Source: Hemicentrotus pulcherrimus
Taxonomy: Eukaryota; Echinodermata; Echinoidea; Camarodonta; Strongylocentrotidae
NCBI GenBank assembly: GCA_003118195.1
Contig: BEXV01000540.1
Coordinates: 93,419-157,418, forward strand
Length of the DNA: 64,000 nt
Direction of reading: 5' to 3'
In this document: one piece after another, positions 33,711-45,731 of the stretch
Layout: each line of letters begins with the position of its first letter
How positions within the stretch are numbered: position 1 is the first letter of the stretch
Translations under genes and position numbers: made by a program
Notes under the pieces: generated by a model
Database searches by the model: none
Seen by the model: only the letters and a program-made list of their open reading frames with translations
What the model was told of the DNA's origin: nothing

Positions 33711-34243
33711 CTGGAAAAGAAGAAGAAAAAATAAATTTGATACTAAATATAAAATTCCTGTATTTTCGTGACGGTGGTTCCCTAATCATCTGAATTCATT
33801 TCGATCTTAGCTTTGATTATTATTTTGGTCAAAACGGACTCCTTGACGTGGATTAAGGCAGTATCTAATTTTTACAAAGAATTGTTTTATATTGTAATAT
33901 TTGCATCATGTGAAATATGAATAACAATTAACAGAAACTAAAATATCTAAACACTCATACTTATCTACACTGTTGCCCATAAACACGAAATAAATTTGTG
34001 TTATCTTTTTTTTTCAGGAAATAATTGTGAAAATGTGACGATAATGATAGACAAGCTTTATATCTTCTCAGAACTGCATCGATCAATCTAAAGATTCATC
34101 ATTGAGATTGACCAAGAAAGTTCTTCGGACGAATAATCTGTATCTATCATTATCGTCACAATATATTCTCATGAAAAGAGGGAAAAGCAAATTATTCCAA
34201 CTTGATGATGGGCAAGGATGTACATCCTATCCGATGGACTTAC
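33711..34243 (-). other. Mhc: Intron 4
   Basis: Holds an 18-bp inverted repeat with arms at 34034-34051 and 34143-34160. The remainder is AT-rich. Confidence 0.8.
34034..34160. repeat. 18-bp inverted repeat in intron 4
   Basis: TGTGACGATAATGATAGA at 34034-34051 is the exact reverse complement of 34143-34160, with a 91-bp spacer. It starts about 85 bp downstream of the exon 4 donor in the transcript. Confidence 0.85.
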
Positions 34244-34400
34244 TCTGCAACATGTCATGGTAGGCGTTGTCAGCGATGGAGTAGACGTGGGGAGGCATTT
34301 CGGTACGCCTCTTACCCTTGTAGAGCATGACCACCTTGTCGGTGTAGATGGGGAGCCTACGGTAGGGGTTGATAGCCACGCAGAACAGACCAGAGTAGGT
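34244..34400 (-). CDS. Mhc: Myosin heavy chain exon 4
   Basis: The 157-nt exon encodes residues 109-160 plus [20 protein letters not shown] through [22 protein letters not shown] is diagnostic of myosin II. The acceptor is atatttag and the donor is A/gtaagt. The acceptor overlaps a CTAAATATAG sequence on the plus strand that fits the MEF2 consensus. Confidence 0.97.
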
Positions 34401-35598
34401 CTAAATATAGGAAAAGGAAAAAATGAAAAGGGAGACTTGTCCGGTTAGACCAAGGGAACAGAAAAAGATGTTCTCGGGACTTATTCTAGAGGTGTGTAAG
34501 CATTTAAGGCCTTAAAAGAACTTTGTAGCAATTGAGATAAGTTTACAAATTCCTGCGAGTTGTTTAACTCACTGATTTATCACATTAATCTATTTATGGT
34601 TATGTTCTGATGGAATACACCACATTGGTTATGGGTTGATTCCTACGCAGGACAGACCAGCGTAAGAAGGAGCAGTCAAAAGAAGTTTTTTTTGTTTAAT
34701 TCGATTTAACTCAGCCATGTAGTTGAGGTAATCATTGACTCAATGCTTGGGCATTTATTAAATGATTGATTAATGCGTGCAATTATCAATTATAATCTGA
34801 TTCGATCAATCAATTTGTTTTATATGGGCAAACAGAATAACACGTTTCAATTGAAAGATATCATAGTGACAGACAACAGTAATTCACCCATGCAAATATT
34901 TATTGATTCATTATACTTAAAAAAGTTACAAATTCGATTGAGTTATTGAATGAATCATAGAAGTAGACAAATAAGTAAGGCTATATATCTACCAATACCC
35001 ATACCAAAATAGAAAAATGCAAAAGTTTTCACGAACATTTCAGAATAAAGTAAAAAGAATTGTTTCACTGGAAGTGAGAATAAATTCAGTCAATATCAAT
35101 TTCGTCATCGATTCATTATGTCATAGGCCTACATGTTTTGGTGTACGGGGAAATGAAGTAATGTAAGAAAAGAATGTAATGAGAAAGTTTGTTGTTGTTA
35201 AAGGGTCTAAAGGAAATATATGCGATTTTCATAGGCCTATGTATTTTTTCCTGGATAGTTATATTTGTGTTCAATAATTACTTCAACTGAACAGTGTTAT
35301 TTGTGTATTAATGTGTTCGTTTGTTCGTTCATTCGTCCTTTAAGTCAAATAATTTGAGTATAGGAAAGGTACAGGTAATTCTAGTGCTGTCACAGAAACG
35401 AGAAAAAAAAAAAACATCCATGCGTGAGAGGAGTCAAAATCAGCCTTCTACTAGTTACATGGGTCAATGAAATGTTATTTCTGTTCCACCAGTTATTTGT
35501 CCTTGATATACTCCTTTCCTTTTCCTTCTACTTTTTCATCATTATCACATTCCGCTTCTCTTTATCATCTCCCATGCCATATCCTATCTCGTTCATTG

Positions 35599-35637
35599 CA
35601 CTGAGATGATCCCACTGAGATGATCCCACTGAGATGT
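35599..35637. repeat. 16-bp tandem repeat, about 2.4 units
   Basis: ACTGAGATGATCCC is repeated directly, with a third partial unit, at the edge of the GC-rich island. Confidence 0.9.
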
Positions 35638-35639
35638 AA

Positions 35640-35960
35640 AACCAGCGTACACGCCCCCCTGCCAGAAGCTCGCATCGGTTCGCCATCTCAGCAGCTACCG
35701 GCGATGGCGGGCGATCGGTGGCTGGCGGTATGATTCTGGTATGCAGTGCATGTCTTATGCAGCCGGTCTCATGCCCATATTTAGCCTGAGTTGGCTTGAT
35801 ACCCTCTGCTGGCGCCCCCCTCCGCCACCCGCCGTATCTCGCACGCGATGACCGCGTTAAACCCTCTCGCTCCCAACGCCACGGCGCCTTAATGCCCAAG
35901 CATGGGCACCGCGACCCAGCAGAGTGGTATTACCTAGTCTACTGGCTTTGTAAGGGTTAA
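35640..35960. other. GC-rich island inside intron 3
   Basis: About 320 bp stand out from the surrounding AT-rich intron by GC and CpG content (GCGATGGCGGGCGATCGG, CGCACGCGATGACCGCG). No myosin exon or convincing coding frame is present. It could be a transposon fragment or a regulatory element. A short string, ACCCTCTCGCTC, recurs at about 41665. Confidence 0.5.
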
Positions 35961-38900
35961 CGGGGGGAACATGCCCAATTAAAAGACTGATTGATCGGCG
36001 AAGGTGTAGTGATAAATGCAATTCACATTGTGGCTAATTGGATGGATGCTATTCATGAAATGCGACAATTAGTTGGGGAGGTGTCACCAAAAGGTTACTT
36101 TATGAATGGCATATATATAAACTTCTTATCTGGCATTGAAAACATCAAGATCATTCGCCTATACGGATCTACTTGCTACCTAAGTTCTACCTATATACGA
36201 ACCATTGATATCATAGACAATGTCCATGTGTCTTCATAGTTCCAGCTATTATTTGTTTTCTTCTATAAATTAATTTATTGATTAAAATGCTCCCTTTCAC
36301 AGACTTCAAGTTAGTCTAAAAGCAGCCATTAAAATGGCGCCTATTCCGATGCAAATAACTTCCTTGAGGTGTTCAACGTGGGAATTTTGATATATATACC
36401 CTTTTACCTTGCAAAGAGACGAATTAAAAATATTAATAATTACAAAATGTTCCAGAAAATTTGTATGCATCTTAAGGAGACTACATTTACCAAATGTATT
36501 TTGAAATGTATCCCCGTTCCTTTTACAAATTTCTTTAATAGTACAGATAATTTGTATCTACAAGTTTGTAGAATGTGTCATGCATTTCCAAGGTGAATCT
36601 ATCGTTGTGTCTGTAATACAATTACACCAGTGATTGGCCAGACTGAGTATTGTCGAGGATTCTTTTATTGCGGGTTATTGAGATTTGATTCACTTAAGAT
36701 CTGTGTAAATTGCTCTTGAAGAGCTTCGATGATTCATTGAGGGGTAAACATGTTAACTTAGTGACTGGTTGAGGGGTAATAAAAACACCACAATGGGGAT
36801 TCCGCAAAGCGTTTTGGGGTCTGTATAGTTCATGGTGTCCAACTGTCATTTCGTTCAGGAAGTTATGTTCAAATGTTGGTAACTTTCATTGGTCAGAAAA
36901 TGTCTAAAGATAGTATTACCGTAAAAGTTGTTGGTTTAAATTAATTTTTTTTTTTCTTCATCGTGACCAAATGCGAAATCAAAACACTGGGTGAAATGAC
37001 AAAATACCAATATTCTATCATTATCATCTTCGTCTACGTACAACCAGCTTGATTCAAAAGTTTAAGGCACAAACAAAATTATACAAACTTAAGTTAGATC
37101 ATAAATATTATCAAAAATAATATGTTCGTTCACTTCTCGGGGATGGAAAAAGTTTGAAATAACAAAGAACGACTCGATTGACATTAAAGTGAGTACAGTA
37201 TATTATTACCCGTTGCATGTAACATTTCACCCAATTATAAAGCAACAGCTTTCGTTGGTGCCTGCATGTAAGATGTCAAGTAACATGGTAATTTTAAGAG
37301 GTGACGCTGCCAACATTTAAGTTTAGACGTTTCGGTCTATTAATAGGCGATGCATAGCATTAGACTGAGTAATAGGGCTAAACACAGAACGGTAAGTGGT
37401 CCATTGCGATGCTATAGGGTATTAAGAATGCATTGACTCGTCAGAAGCTTGTTAACTGCATATTGAGAATATGCACTTACTTGTGGAGAACGAAATTGGT
37501 TTCCATTTATTGTTGGGTTCTACTTTGTAAGAGAATGTGACTGAACAAAACTAAACTTAAAATACTAACACTTGTCGTTTTATATATATTGTTTACATAT
37601 ACATTCATATGTACGTTATTACAATTTGTAATGATATTACAAAGCTCACTAGAAGTGATATTATTAGTGCATGATTAATTGAGTGAATCTATTGTCATTG
37701 CATAGTACTGCTGTGAATAAGATATCACGTAATTATTCATTTCATTTCATAAAACTCAATATGAATTAGGGAGCATAGATAAAATCGATTAAATATCGAT
37801 TGGTTATTTAAATCTAAACTTGAAAATCTATCCACATCAATTTACCCGATTTATATCATGTAAGATAAAAGAATTTATAAATTACTTGCTTTAATTTGTT
37901 TGTATCTCATAAAGGCAAGTATCATTATTTTGTGTCTGATGCGGGACAAAACTTTGAATCCATTTTACTAAAAAAACATGTTGATTCTCGGCAAGACACA
38001 TGTACTGTATACAAGTGCACCTGTTTTACTCAGTATTATCTCAAAATTATCTCATTTCGGCTGGTTAATTCTACTTAATGACCATTGATAACCACACTAT
38101 GTGTAATCTCATTTTGCCGCCTTTCAAAGGATGCACGACACATTATATTAGATAACATAATGAACGATAAACATGTAAATTCATGAAACAAATACGGAAA
38201 TACACAGAAAACTATGTAATTATCGTCTAAGCGCGCTTAGGATTTTGTAAAACGGACATCGAACATTGTAACGTTCTGAACTTCGCTCCCGATTTATTCT
38301 CAATTCATCCAAAATCATCATGTCCTTTTTATTGTGAGTTGCCCAAGTTTAAATAGCAATTTTACTGAGCGTGCACTCGTCAAGCGTTTAAGATGTTAAT
38401 CTACACTGTTCAAGTAATCCGTAATACATGTATACGTGCTAACAAGAAAAAAAAAAATCATCGATGTTTATACATCAAGCATTTTGTTTTAAAACACCCC
38501 TCTTGAGTGGAATGTTGAGAAAATAGAGTGTTGTCTTATATCAAGCAAGTACGATTTGTCTATTATAATGTTGATGCTTAAAAGATGCTATATTTGTTTT
38601 TTAAAGTTGGATTTATAACACGTGGCTCGTTATCGATTCATTTAATTAATTGATGAATAGGGCGACTGATGAACTAATACTTATCGACGTATTTCTTTAA
38701 GCAAGACACCCCACCCCCGTTGATGTTTGATAGAGAGATCAATAACATGTACCAGAATAAGTTTTTGAGGTTTCAATCAAGTTGTTTCGCAAATAATGCT
38801 TAGCCAATGTGTGATAACCACTGATAAATGCAAACATTCCAATAATGTCGGTTTGAAAGAATATCTTTCATTGTAATTTAAAACATAATTTATTCAATCC

Positions 38901-41110
38901 GGTGTAACGATTCTACAAAGATGACCCCAAAGGTAGCTCCGAATATAATGTTTATCCAACTTAAAGGATTTTTGTGTGGTTTAATTTGATATATTTTAAA
39001 CTACAATTATAATTTCTTCATAATAGTGCTACAGTCAATATACTGAAAGAAGCCAAGCTACCATTTGTATGTATAATTTAAAAAATAACATAACTATTCA
39101 GAAAATAATCATGGCAATCACGGAGAATCAGTAATCAATCAAATTAATTTGAATGTGTTTCTCTTCTCAAATTACCCGAAAGATTATTCGTACATGTACT
39201 TGTCACCGAAGTCGCTTTTTGATAGGCATATTTTAAATTGTCAGCTTTGGTTATAAGAAGATTATATAAACATCTCCGCACCTCTGTTTCTATATTCAAA
39301 GTCAAAGACACTCTTTATCTGTTTTTTCAGTACATTTTGAAATGTCTCAAATCTCCAGTTTATATAGCTTCATTCTGTTGATGATTTGTATACCTAACAC
39401 GAGCTGTTTATGTTAACACTCATCCGTTAACGTCTGTATAAATAGGCCGCGGTTTGGATTGTTGGAATAGCGTGTCTGAGCTAAAAGCGAATTAACAGTG
39501 TAGGGTACATATTGGTTCTTGTAACCTTTTGCTCGAGAACAACAGTTTTCTTGTAAGATCAAAGATGTAGCAGACTGGCAAATAAGATAGAAGAAGGTGT
39601 ATGTATAAACGCAATATCATAATAATCTGAGTGTGGGACATTTAGTTGATATTTGACATCACGGTCAATTTTGTACACATTGTCAATTGTCATTTTCAAG
39701 GATTAAGTTTAAATATCATGAATATACAACCTAACTATTCATGAATGAAACGCATTTTCATTTTAGACAAGCAACGACATATATTCTGATTTGAGGGACC
39801 TTGATAAAGATAAATTGCAAACGATTATACTCAATGTATCAAACAATTACATTCTAAATTTGGCGTAATTAGCAATTACAAATAGAATGAAACGTAGTTA
39901 AATTATAATAATAACAAAGGGAAAGGAAAACCATTTTAGAGATTTTAAAAAAAGAGATATTACCTCTGTTTGATGTGGTATCCACATTGCAAACAAAGAA
40001 AAATATCAAAGTGAGCCTATAGATTTAAAATGTATATGTTCCTCTAATACCTTCAAGTAACTAAGGGATCCACACTAAACAAGCCCTGCTTCTTAGTGGA
40101 CCTCTCCATTTCCTCAATTTTAATTAAAAAAGGATAGTAGATAAAAAAAAAAACGTTTAAAAACTTAAAGAGTCATAATATTTATTTTCATGTTAACTCT
40201 GTATTTTGTTAATAATCCAAATTATGAATAATGTTTTAGTCATTGATTTGTATTTTCGTCACGCTTGATTTGATTCTTTTGCATTGCTTACTGTATATTG
40301 ATTTATATATTCATGTTGCATACTATACAATTATTGTTTACTGCATATTGAATTGTATTGTGTTTGCAATGATGCTAGAAAAAAATGGAAAAATGAAATA
40401 AAACTAAACTGAAACTGAAACTGAAACCAAGAACTCTAATTTCCATTTAAAGTAAGAACATACAAAACACAACATCTTACGTCAAGTGAGCCCGAGGTCG
40501 CACAGATTAAAAAGCTGTCGGGCCTACATCAATCACGAAAGACGTGCAGAGCATATGTCAATCTCATCATTTGAATGAGGGGTATCCATCAGATGGAACA
40601 GTTTTACATCATCGCGGCATTTACCTTCCGACTGTACTTTTTTTGTTAATGAGTGCATGTCTGCGTACATTATTGAGGGGCTAAAAATTCTTCGATTTGA
40701 TCATGATAATTGATGTAGGTCATTTGATTTTATTCAATATATTGCCACCATGATTTTGTAGTCTGTGATAAAGAATTTGTAATACTTGTCTTCTAATCTG
40801 GATTGTTTGGATTTGATGAATTAACAGAGGAGCTGTATTATGTTAGTAGACATTTAGAAATGTAGATGTTCGTTACATTGATCAATAATTATTCTGCTGT
40901 TTGTAAAGCGTAAGATGTTGGTCACAACTGATGATATTTTCACATATCACATGTAAGTGTATTTTACTTACATGTTGCCTGTTATTTTGTTCTTCTTTTA
41001 GAGCACAAGATATATGAGGACACTGTTTTCGGCGGAACGAGATTGAATTCAAAGGAGTGTTAAGGGAATGTAATGCTGTGTTTCATGAGTGTCTGGATAC
41101 CATGTGTCCG

Positions 41111-41411
41111 CCCCCCCCCCCCCCCCCCCCNNNNNNNNNNNNNNNNNNNNNNNNNNNNNNNNNNNNNNNNNNNNNNNNNNNNNNNNNNNNNNNNNNNNNN
41201 NNNNNNNNNNNNNNNNNNNNNNNNNNNNNNNNNNNNNNNNNNNNNNNNNNNNNNNNNNNNNNNNNNNNNNNNNNNNNNNNNNNNNNNNNNNNNNNNNNNN
41301 NNNNNNNNNNNNNNNNNNNNNNNNNNNNNNNNNNNNNNNNNNNNNNNNNNNNNNNNNNNNNNNNNNNNNNNNNNNNNNNNNNNNNNNNNNNNNNNNNNNN
41401 NNNNNNNNNNN
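41111..41411. other. Assembly gap beside poly-C
   Basis: A run of at least 20 C (41111-41130) leads into 281 N. As with the first gap, the assembly broke on a C homopolymer. Confidence 0.98.
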
Positions 41412-42789
41412 GGACCATGTTAAAACACCTCGCAAAGGATCGCGGAAATTCACAAACAATCTGTGTGAAAGGTGCATAGTCCCATTAAACGCTCACGGGT
41501 GCGGGCTGTCCCCATTCCCCGGCGTAATTCGATGATCGCATCAGACATCTGCTCCCATGTTCAAGGTTTCTATTTCTGGTCTTGATATTGGAACCGGTCG
41601 GAATTATGCGCCAGGAATGTTGACCGGACCAAGGCCCTCCCACATACCGCTCAAGTATAGTTAACCCTCTCGCTCACCTCACTGCGGTTCATATTGTCTA
41701 CATATTATGCCCGTAGGCTAGAGAAGATGTCACACTTATCACTTTGACATGTCGATGCATTTGTAATACTTTGGAGAAGCACCAGAAATGAAGAAGTTAT
41801 ACATGCACAAAGATGCAAACTGTCGAATCGACATAAGTGATTGCAATCACCTAAGTAATAGTCTGATTTTCAGACCCTTGTACCGAATGGTCGTACGTTT
41901 TGTGCTGCACAAAGATTCAATCAGTTTAATTTTGGCCATCTATTTTTTGGTTGGTATAAATACATTTGAAAATTTGAAGACAAAGATGGGCTAGTTAGTT
42001 ATTTTTCTTCTCGTCAAATATATTTTGTATACAGTGTATTTCTACTGACTCCTTTGATTTTTATGTGTCACCATTTCTTTTCCCACATTAAAAAAAAAAA
42101 ATCAAAAAATCATTGGCGACCTGTCTTTTCGATATACACCTATATTTGCTCACATGCTTACATGAATAACTCCTATATGTAGGTCATTCGCTCCCGGATT
42201 ATCTGTGCTAGTTAATTAAAAGATTGTCATCTGTTAATCTGTTTAGAAAATCAACTGCTGGTTATTGACAGCCGTTTGGTAAAAGCGCTAGCACTCAATA
42301 TTTTGTTCTTTATTGTTTTTTTGTTTTTTTCATTAATGGAGTAACGAATCCACGAGACTTTAGTTTTAAAACTATTATGTAATATTAGTTAAATGTTCAA
42401 TATCGGTGGGCGTAAAATGTAATAATGAACCCTGGCAAAATGCACTGAGAAATACACTGAAATATATTTAAGACAACCGATTTATTACAACTGCCATTCG
42501 ATTTTGGATAGAAAATATCATAAGCTAGCAGAATAATGAGCATAACATTTCGTATGAGATGTGGTGTCCTGTCAATTTGATTTGCAGCATGTTTTCGTTA
42601 GTCTTTTCGTGTTATAATGGTACAGCAACCATGTACTGTGTGACAAATAATTCAGAACAAGCTAAAGGTTAAAGGTTATCACCAAATACTATAATATTAC
42701 CAGAAATCAACAACAGTTTTGGTGAAGAGACCATTTCATACTCCGATAGGTGTAACAGAATACATGTACAATGAGGGTAAACGTGAAGA

Positions 42790-43145
42790 CAGGTGTCAAA
42801 GGTGAGTGGACAATAACTTACGTGGATGAGATCAATAAACAGACCATATTGTACTCACATCTAGAGAAGAAGAACGTATTTGCGATGAAGGTATTCAGAG
42901 GTCATATTATGTGAGAGGCCAATGACTTACGTAGATGAAACCGATAATTTGACCATATTTTGTACTCGTATTACAGAAGAAGAATGCATTTGGGATTAGG
43001 ATATTCATGCAGGCGCTTGTCAAAGGTGAGATTTCAATAACGTACGTGGATGAGACACGTGAATAGAACATATCTTGTACCAAATGATTTTGTAATGGAG
43101 GTATTAATGTAGGCAGGGGTCAAAGGTAGGAGGTCAATAACTTAC
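42790..43145. repeat. Tandem repeat that copies the exon 3 splice donor
   Basis: Units of about 100-115 bp share AGGTGTCAAAGGTGAG-, CAATAACTTACGTRGATGAG- and AGAAGAAGAAYG-type blocks. The block CTTACGTGGATGAG (42817), CTTACGTAGATGA (42926) and CGTACGTGGATGAG (43041) matches the real exon 3 end and donor (43141-43154). In the transcript, three near-copies of the exon 3 end plus gtaagt lie downstream of the authentic site. Confidence 0.85.
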
Positions 43146-43289
43146 GTAGATGAGACCAGAATAGTATCTCTGCCTGAGGTTCTCCAATACACTGGCTTCG
43201 TTGAGGTAGGTCATACCAGCCATGTCTTCGATCTTGTCGAACTTAGGTGGGTTCATTTGCTGGGTGTCATCCTTCTTGACGGTAACTTG
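43146..43289 (-). CDS. Mhc: Myosin heavy chain exon 3
   Basis: The 144-nt, phase 0-0 exon encodes residues 61-108, [10 protein letters not shown] through RYYSGLIY. It includes [15 protein letters not shown], conserved at the start of the motor core. The acceptor is ttacag and the donor is TAC/gtaagt. Confidence 0.97.
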
Positions 43290-45531
43290 CTGTAAGGGTC
43301 AAAGGTCAAAACGAAAATGTGTTTAATTTTTCTGTTTCATACATTAACTCTAAAAATTCGAACGATAAATAACAATAACGGTGACCTTATAGTAGGAATA
43401 CTACCCATGGAGTGGAAATGGTGCACACTGTGTGCGTGTGTTACTCCCATGACCGGAGTAACGATAATTTCTGTAAAGCGCTTTAGAGACGGTATGGTTC
43501 GTTTCAGGCATGGGATTCTATGCCTTCTCCCTGCATTATACAGCATAGTTTTTTTTTATTCTATACATGTTTAATTTAGGTGAGGCATAATATTAACAGC
43601 AGACTTTCACTGTAGAAATCTACTACTTGTGGTATAATTATGATACTAAGATACGCCTAGTTTTTTCCGAGCATTATAATTAGCAAAGTTTGTATAGTTT
43701 GGAAAACAAATATAGAAGGAATGAATTTCATTTTTAGGTTTTTCTCCTCTGAATGATGCTAGGTAGTATGCCTAATAAGAACATTCTTCAGAAGCTACAT
43801 CGTCATGACATCGGACGTCAGTTGGCAGAGCCTACTGAGGCGTTTGAGTTTTCTTGAAATTTCTTTCTACCGAGAATGGAATGTATTTTACAAATGAAAA
43901 TGAAAGATATATAGGGAATATAGAATTAAGAATACTATGGCCCAATCTTAAATATTTGTACAGAAGGGCTTAAGAAATTACAAGAGCGATGCCATTCAAG
44001 CAAATATAATAACGAAGTTTATAACTCAACCAAAATTATTCGATTGTTAAAACTTATCTAATCTTTCATACATGTAGTATATCTTAAACCATGATTTTTT
44101 TTATCATTCAACATCTCGAAGCTACTTCAGTGAATACTTGGGTTCGTTTTGCACCCTAGCGGCACACCTTGGTTTTGATTACGTAATAACGTACTTCGCA
44201 ATACCCTCTTAAGTCTCATTATCTAATGTGTGTATACAAACAGTATAAAGACCCAAAACAAGAAAATCTGGAGCCGGGTCATTATGAACTGACATTTCCA
44301 AATTCAGGGTATAATACTCCACAGCTTTTTTTAAATGATAGAGTAGACTCTACAGTGAAATAAATAGCATTAACAGAAATGCTCAGTCACTGCAAAATTA
44401 CAGACAGAATCATTTCTAAAGTTTCGATGGAAAGAAATAGTATGCAATAATGATTTATGAACAATTCCACTTATCAAGGTAACCCATATCACAGTAGTGT
44501 ATTGATCAGAGAAGTTTGATAACAACTTTAAAAGAATTGTATGCAGTCGTCAAATTGTAATTTTACCCCAAAAAGGGAGAAAATTATATATGAAAGATGT
44601 ATAACAAAATATTGTACTTCCAGTTAAGGCAACGGTATATTAGGCATAGCTAGTATAGGAGGTCTTAATTGATCATGTTTATTGTAGGTTTATCAGAATT
44701 TATCGAAAATGAGACGTATTTTTAGCTGGACCGTATATAAATTATACTCACGTCCTAACAATGCATTTAGTAAAGAGTTCTCTCGTCAACCTAACGCTTG
44801 TGAGATATGACAACTAACGCTATGCAATATACGTATGAAGATACCACTAATTCAGGTTTGAAATAACTTCGTTTATTTATAGATTTATTAATAATATATG
44901 CGTATAGGCTGGAGTGTCTAATCCTTGCATCTTTCGTATGATCTTATGAATATGATTTCATGATTTCACTATCAATAAATCGACCTGCGTGTAGTAAATT
45001 GAATACTGGTAAAAAATAATTCCTTGAAATGCTCTACTTACTCCAGTCAAAAAAGCCAAGGCCAGCTATATTTTTTTTTCTTCTAAGCATTCTTAAATTA
45101 CTCAAACACGATCGCAAAGATTTTCAAGAAATCAACTCAAGGGAATATTTGAATATTTGACTATTGTTTACCCCATAAAATTCAGGTTCAGATTATGGTA
45201 AATGTCATTGTAATATTCGCACATTTCAATAGGCGACGCGGCTACTGAAATTGTCTTCGGTTGCTATAGTTTCTCGAAAGTCTATGGCACCATCGTGTTC
45301 TAACAATATTTCATATATTAAAGGTACTATGTCCCATTTTAGCAAGTAAACGGGTTTCCCTGCATAATTTGAATATTAGGACATTGCTAACGTTTAAATT
45401 TCACAGATAGGACATATATGACATATTAATAATATCTGCAAAGTTCTACAGAATTTGATGTTGGCTGCAAAAGGGACATATTATCTTTAAACTACGCTAA
45501 ACGGAAAGTTCCCGTTGTTGTTCAGAATTAC
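43290..45531 (-). other. Mhc: Intron 2 (2.2 kb)
   Basis: AT-rich, with no repeats or exons that I can support. Confidence 0.7.
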
Positions 45532-45711
45532 CTTTCCCGTGGCGGTTTTGACGGTGCATTCCTCGCCCTTTGTGCTGAGGATCTCAGCCTTTATGAATCC
45601 TTGTTTGTCGTCGCTGATCCAGCACATCTTCTTACCGTCGAAGCTCTGAGCCTGAGCCTCGAGCTGGGCCTTCTTGCCCACCTGCAAATATTGATCCGAT
45701 TCGTCAGCCAT
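45532..45711 (-). CDS. Mhc: Myosin heavy chain exon 2, start codon and N-terminus
   Basis: The exon runs 45532-45731: 20 nt of leader, then ATG at 45711 in the context gcaccATGG. It encodes residues 1-60, MADESDQYLQ through ECTVKTATGK. The segment CWISDDKQGF is the start of the SH3-like N-terminal subdomain of muscle myosin. The acceptor is ttcctcag and the donor is AAG/gtaatt. The start is placed here because family members begin about 30 residues before this tryptophan. Confidence 0.96.
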
Positions 45712-45731
45712 GGTGCCGCCGTTGGTGCGAT

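Larger units (their letters stand above)
34401..43145 (-). other. Mhc: Intron 3 (8.7 kb, with assembly gap)
   Basis: The largest intron. It contains a short 16-bp tandem repeat (35599-35637), a GC-rich island (35640-35960), an assembly gap at 41131-41411, a moderately GC-rich segment after the gap (41412-41690) and the tandem decoy splice-site array (42790-43145). The rest is AT-rich and I see no exon in it. Confidence 0.75.

Noticed and set aside
35528..35899. A 123-codon open frame in the GC-rich island of intron 3
   Set aside because: Arginine/proline-rich composition typical of GC-rich noncoding DNA, with no domain and no splice context. It is more likely a by-product of the GC-rich patch.
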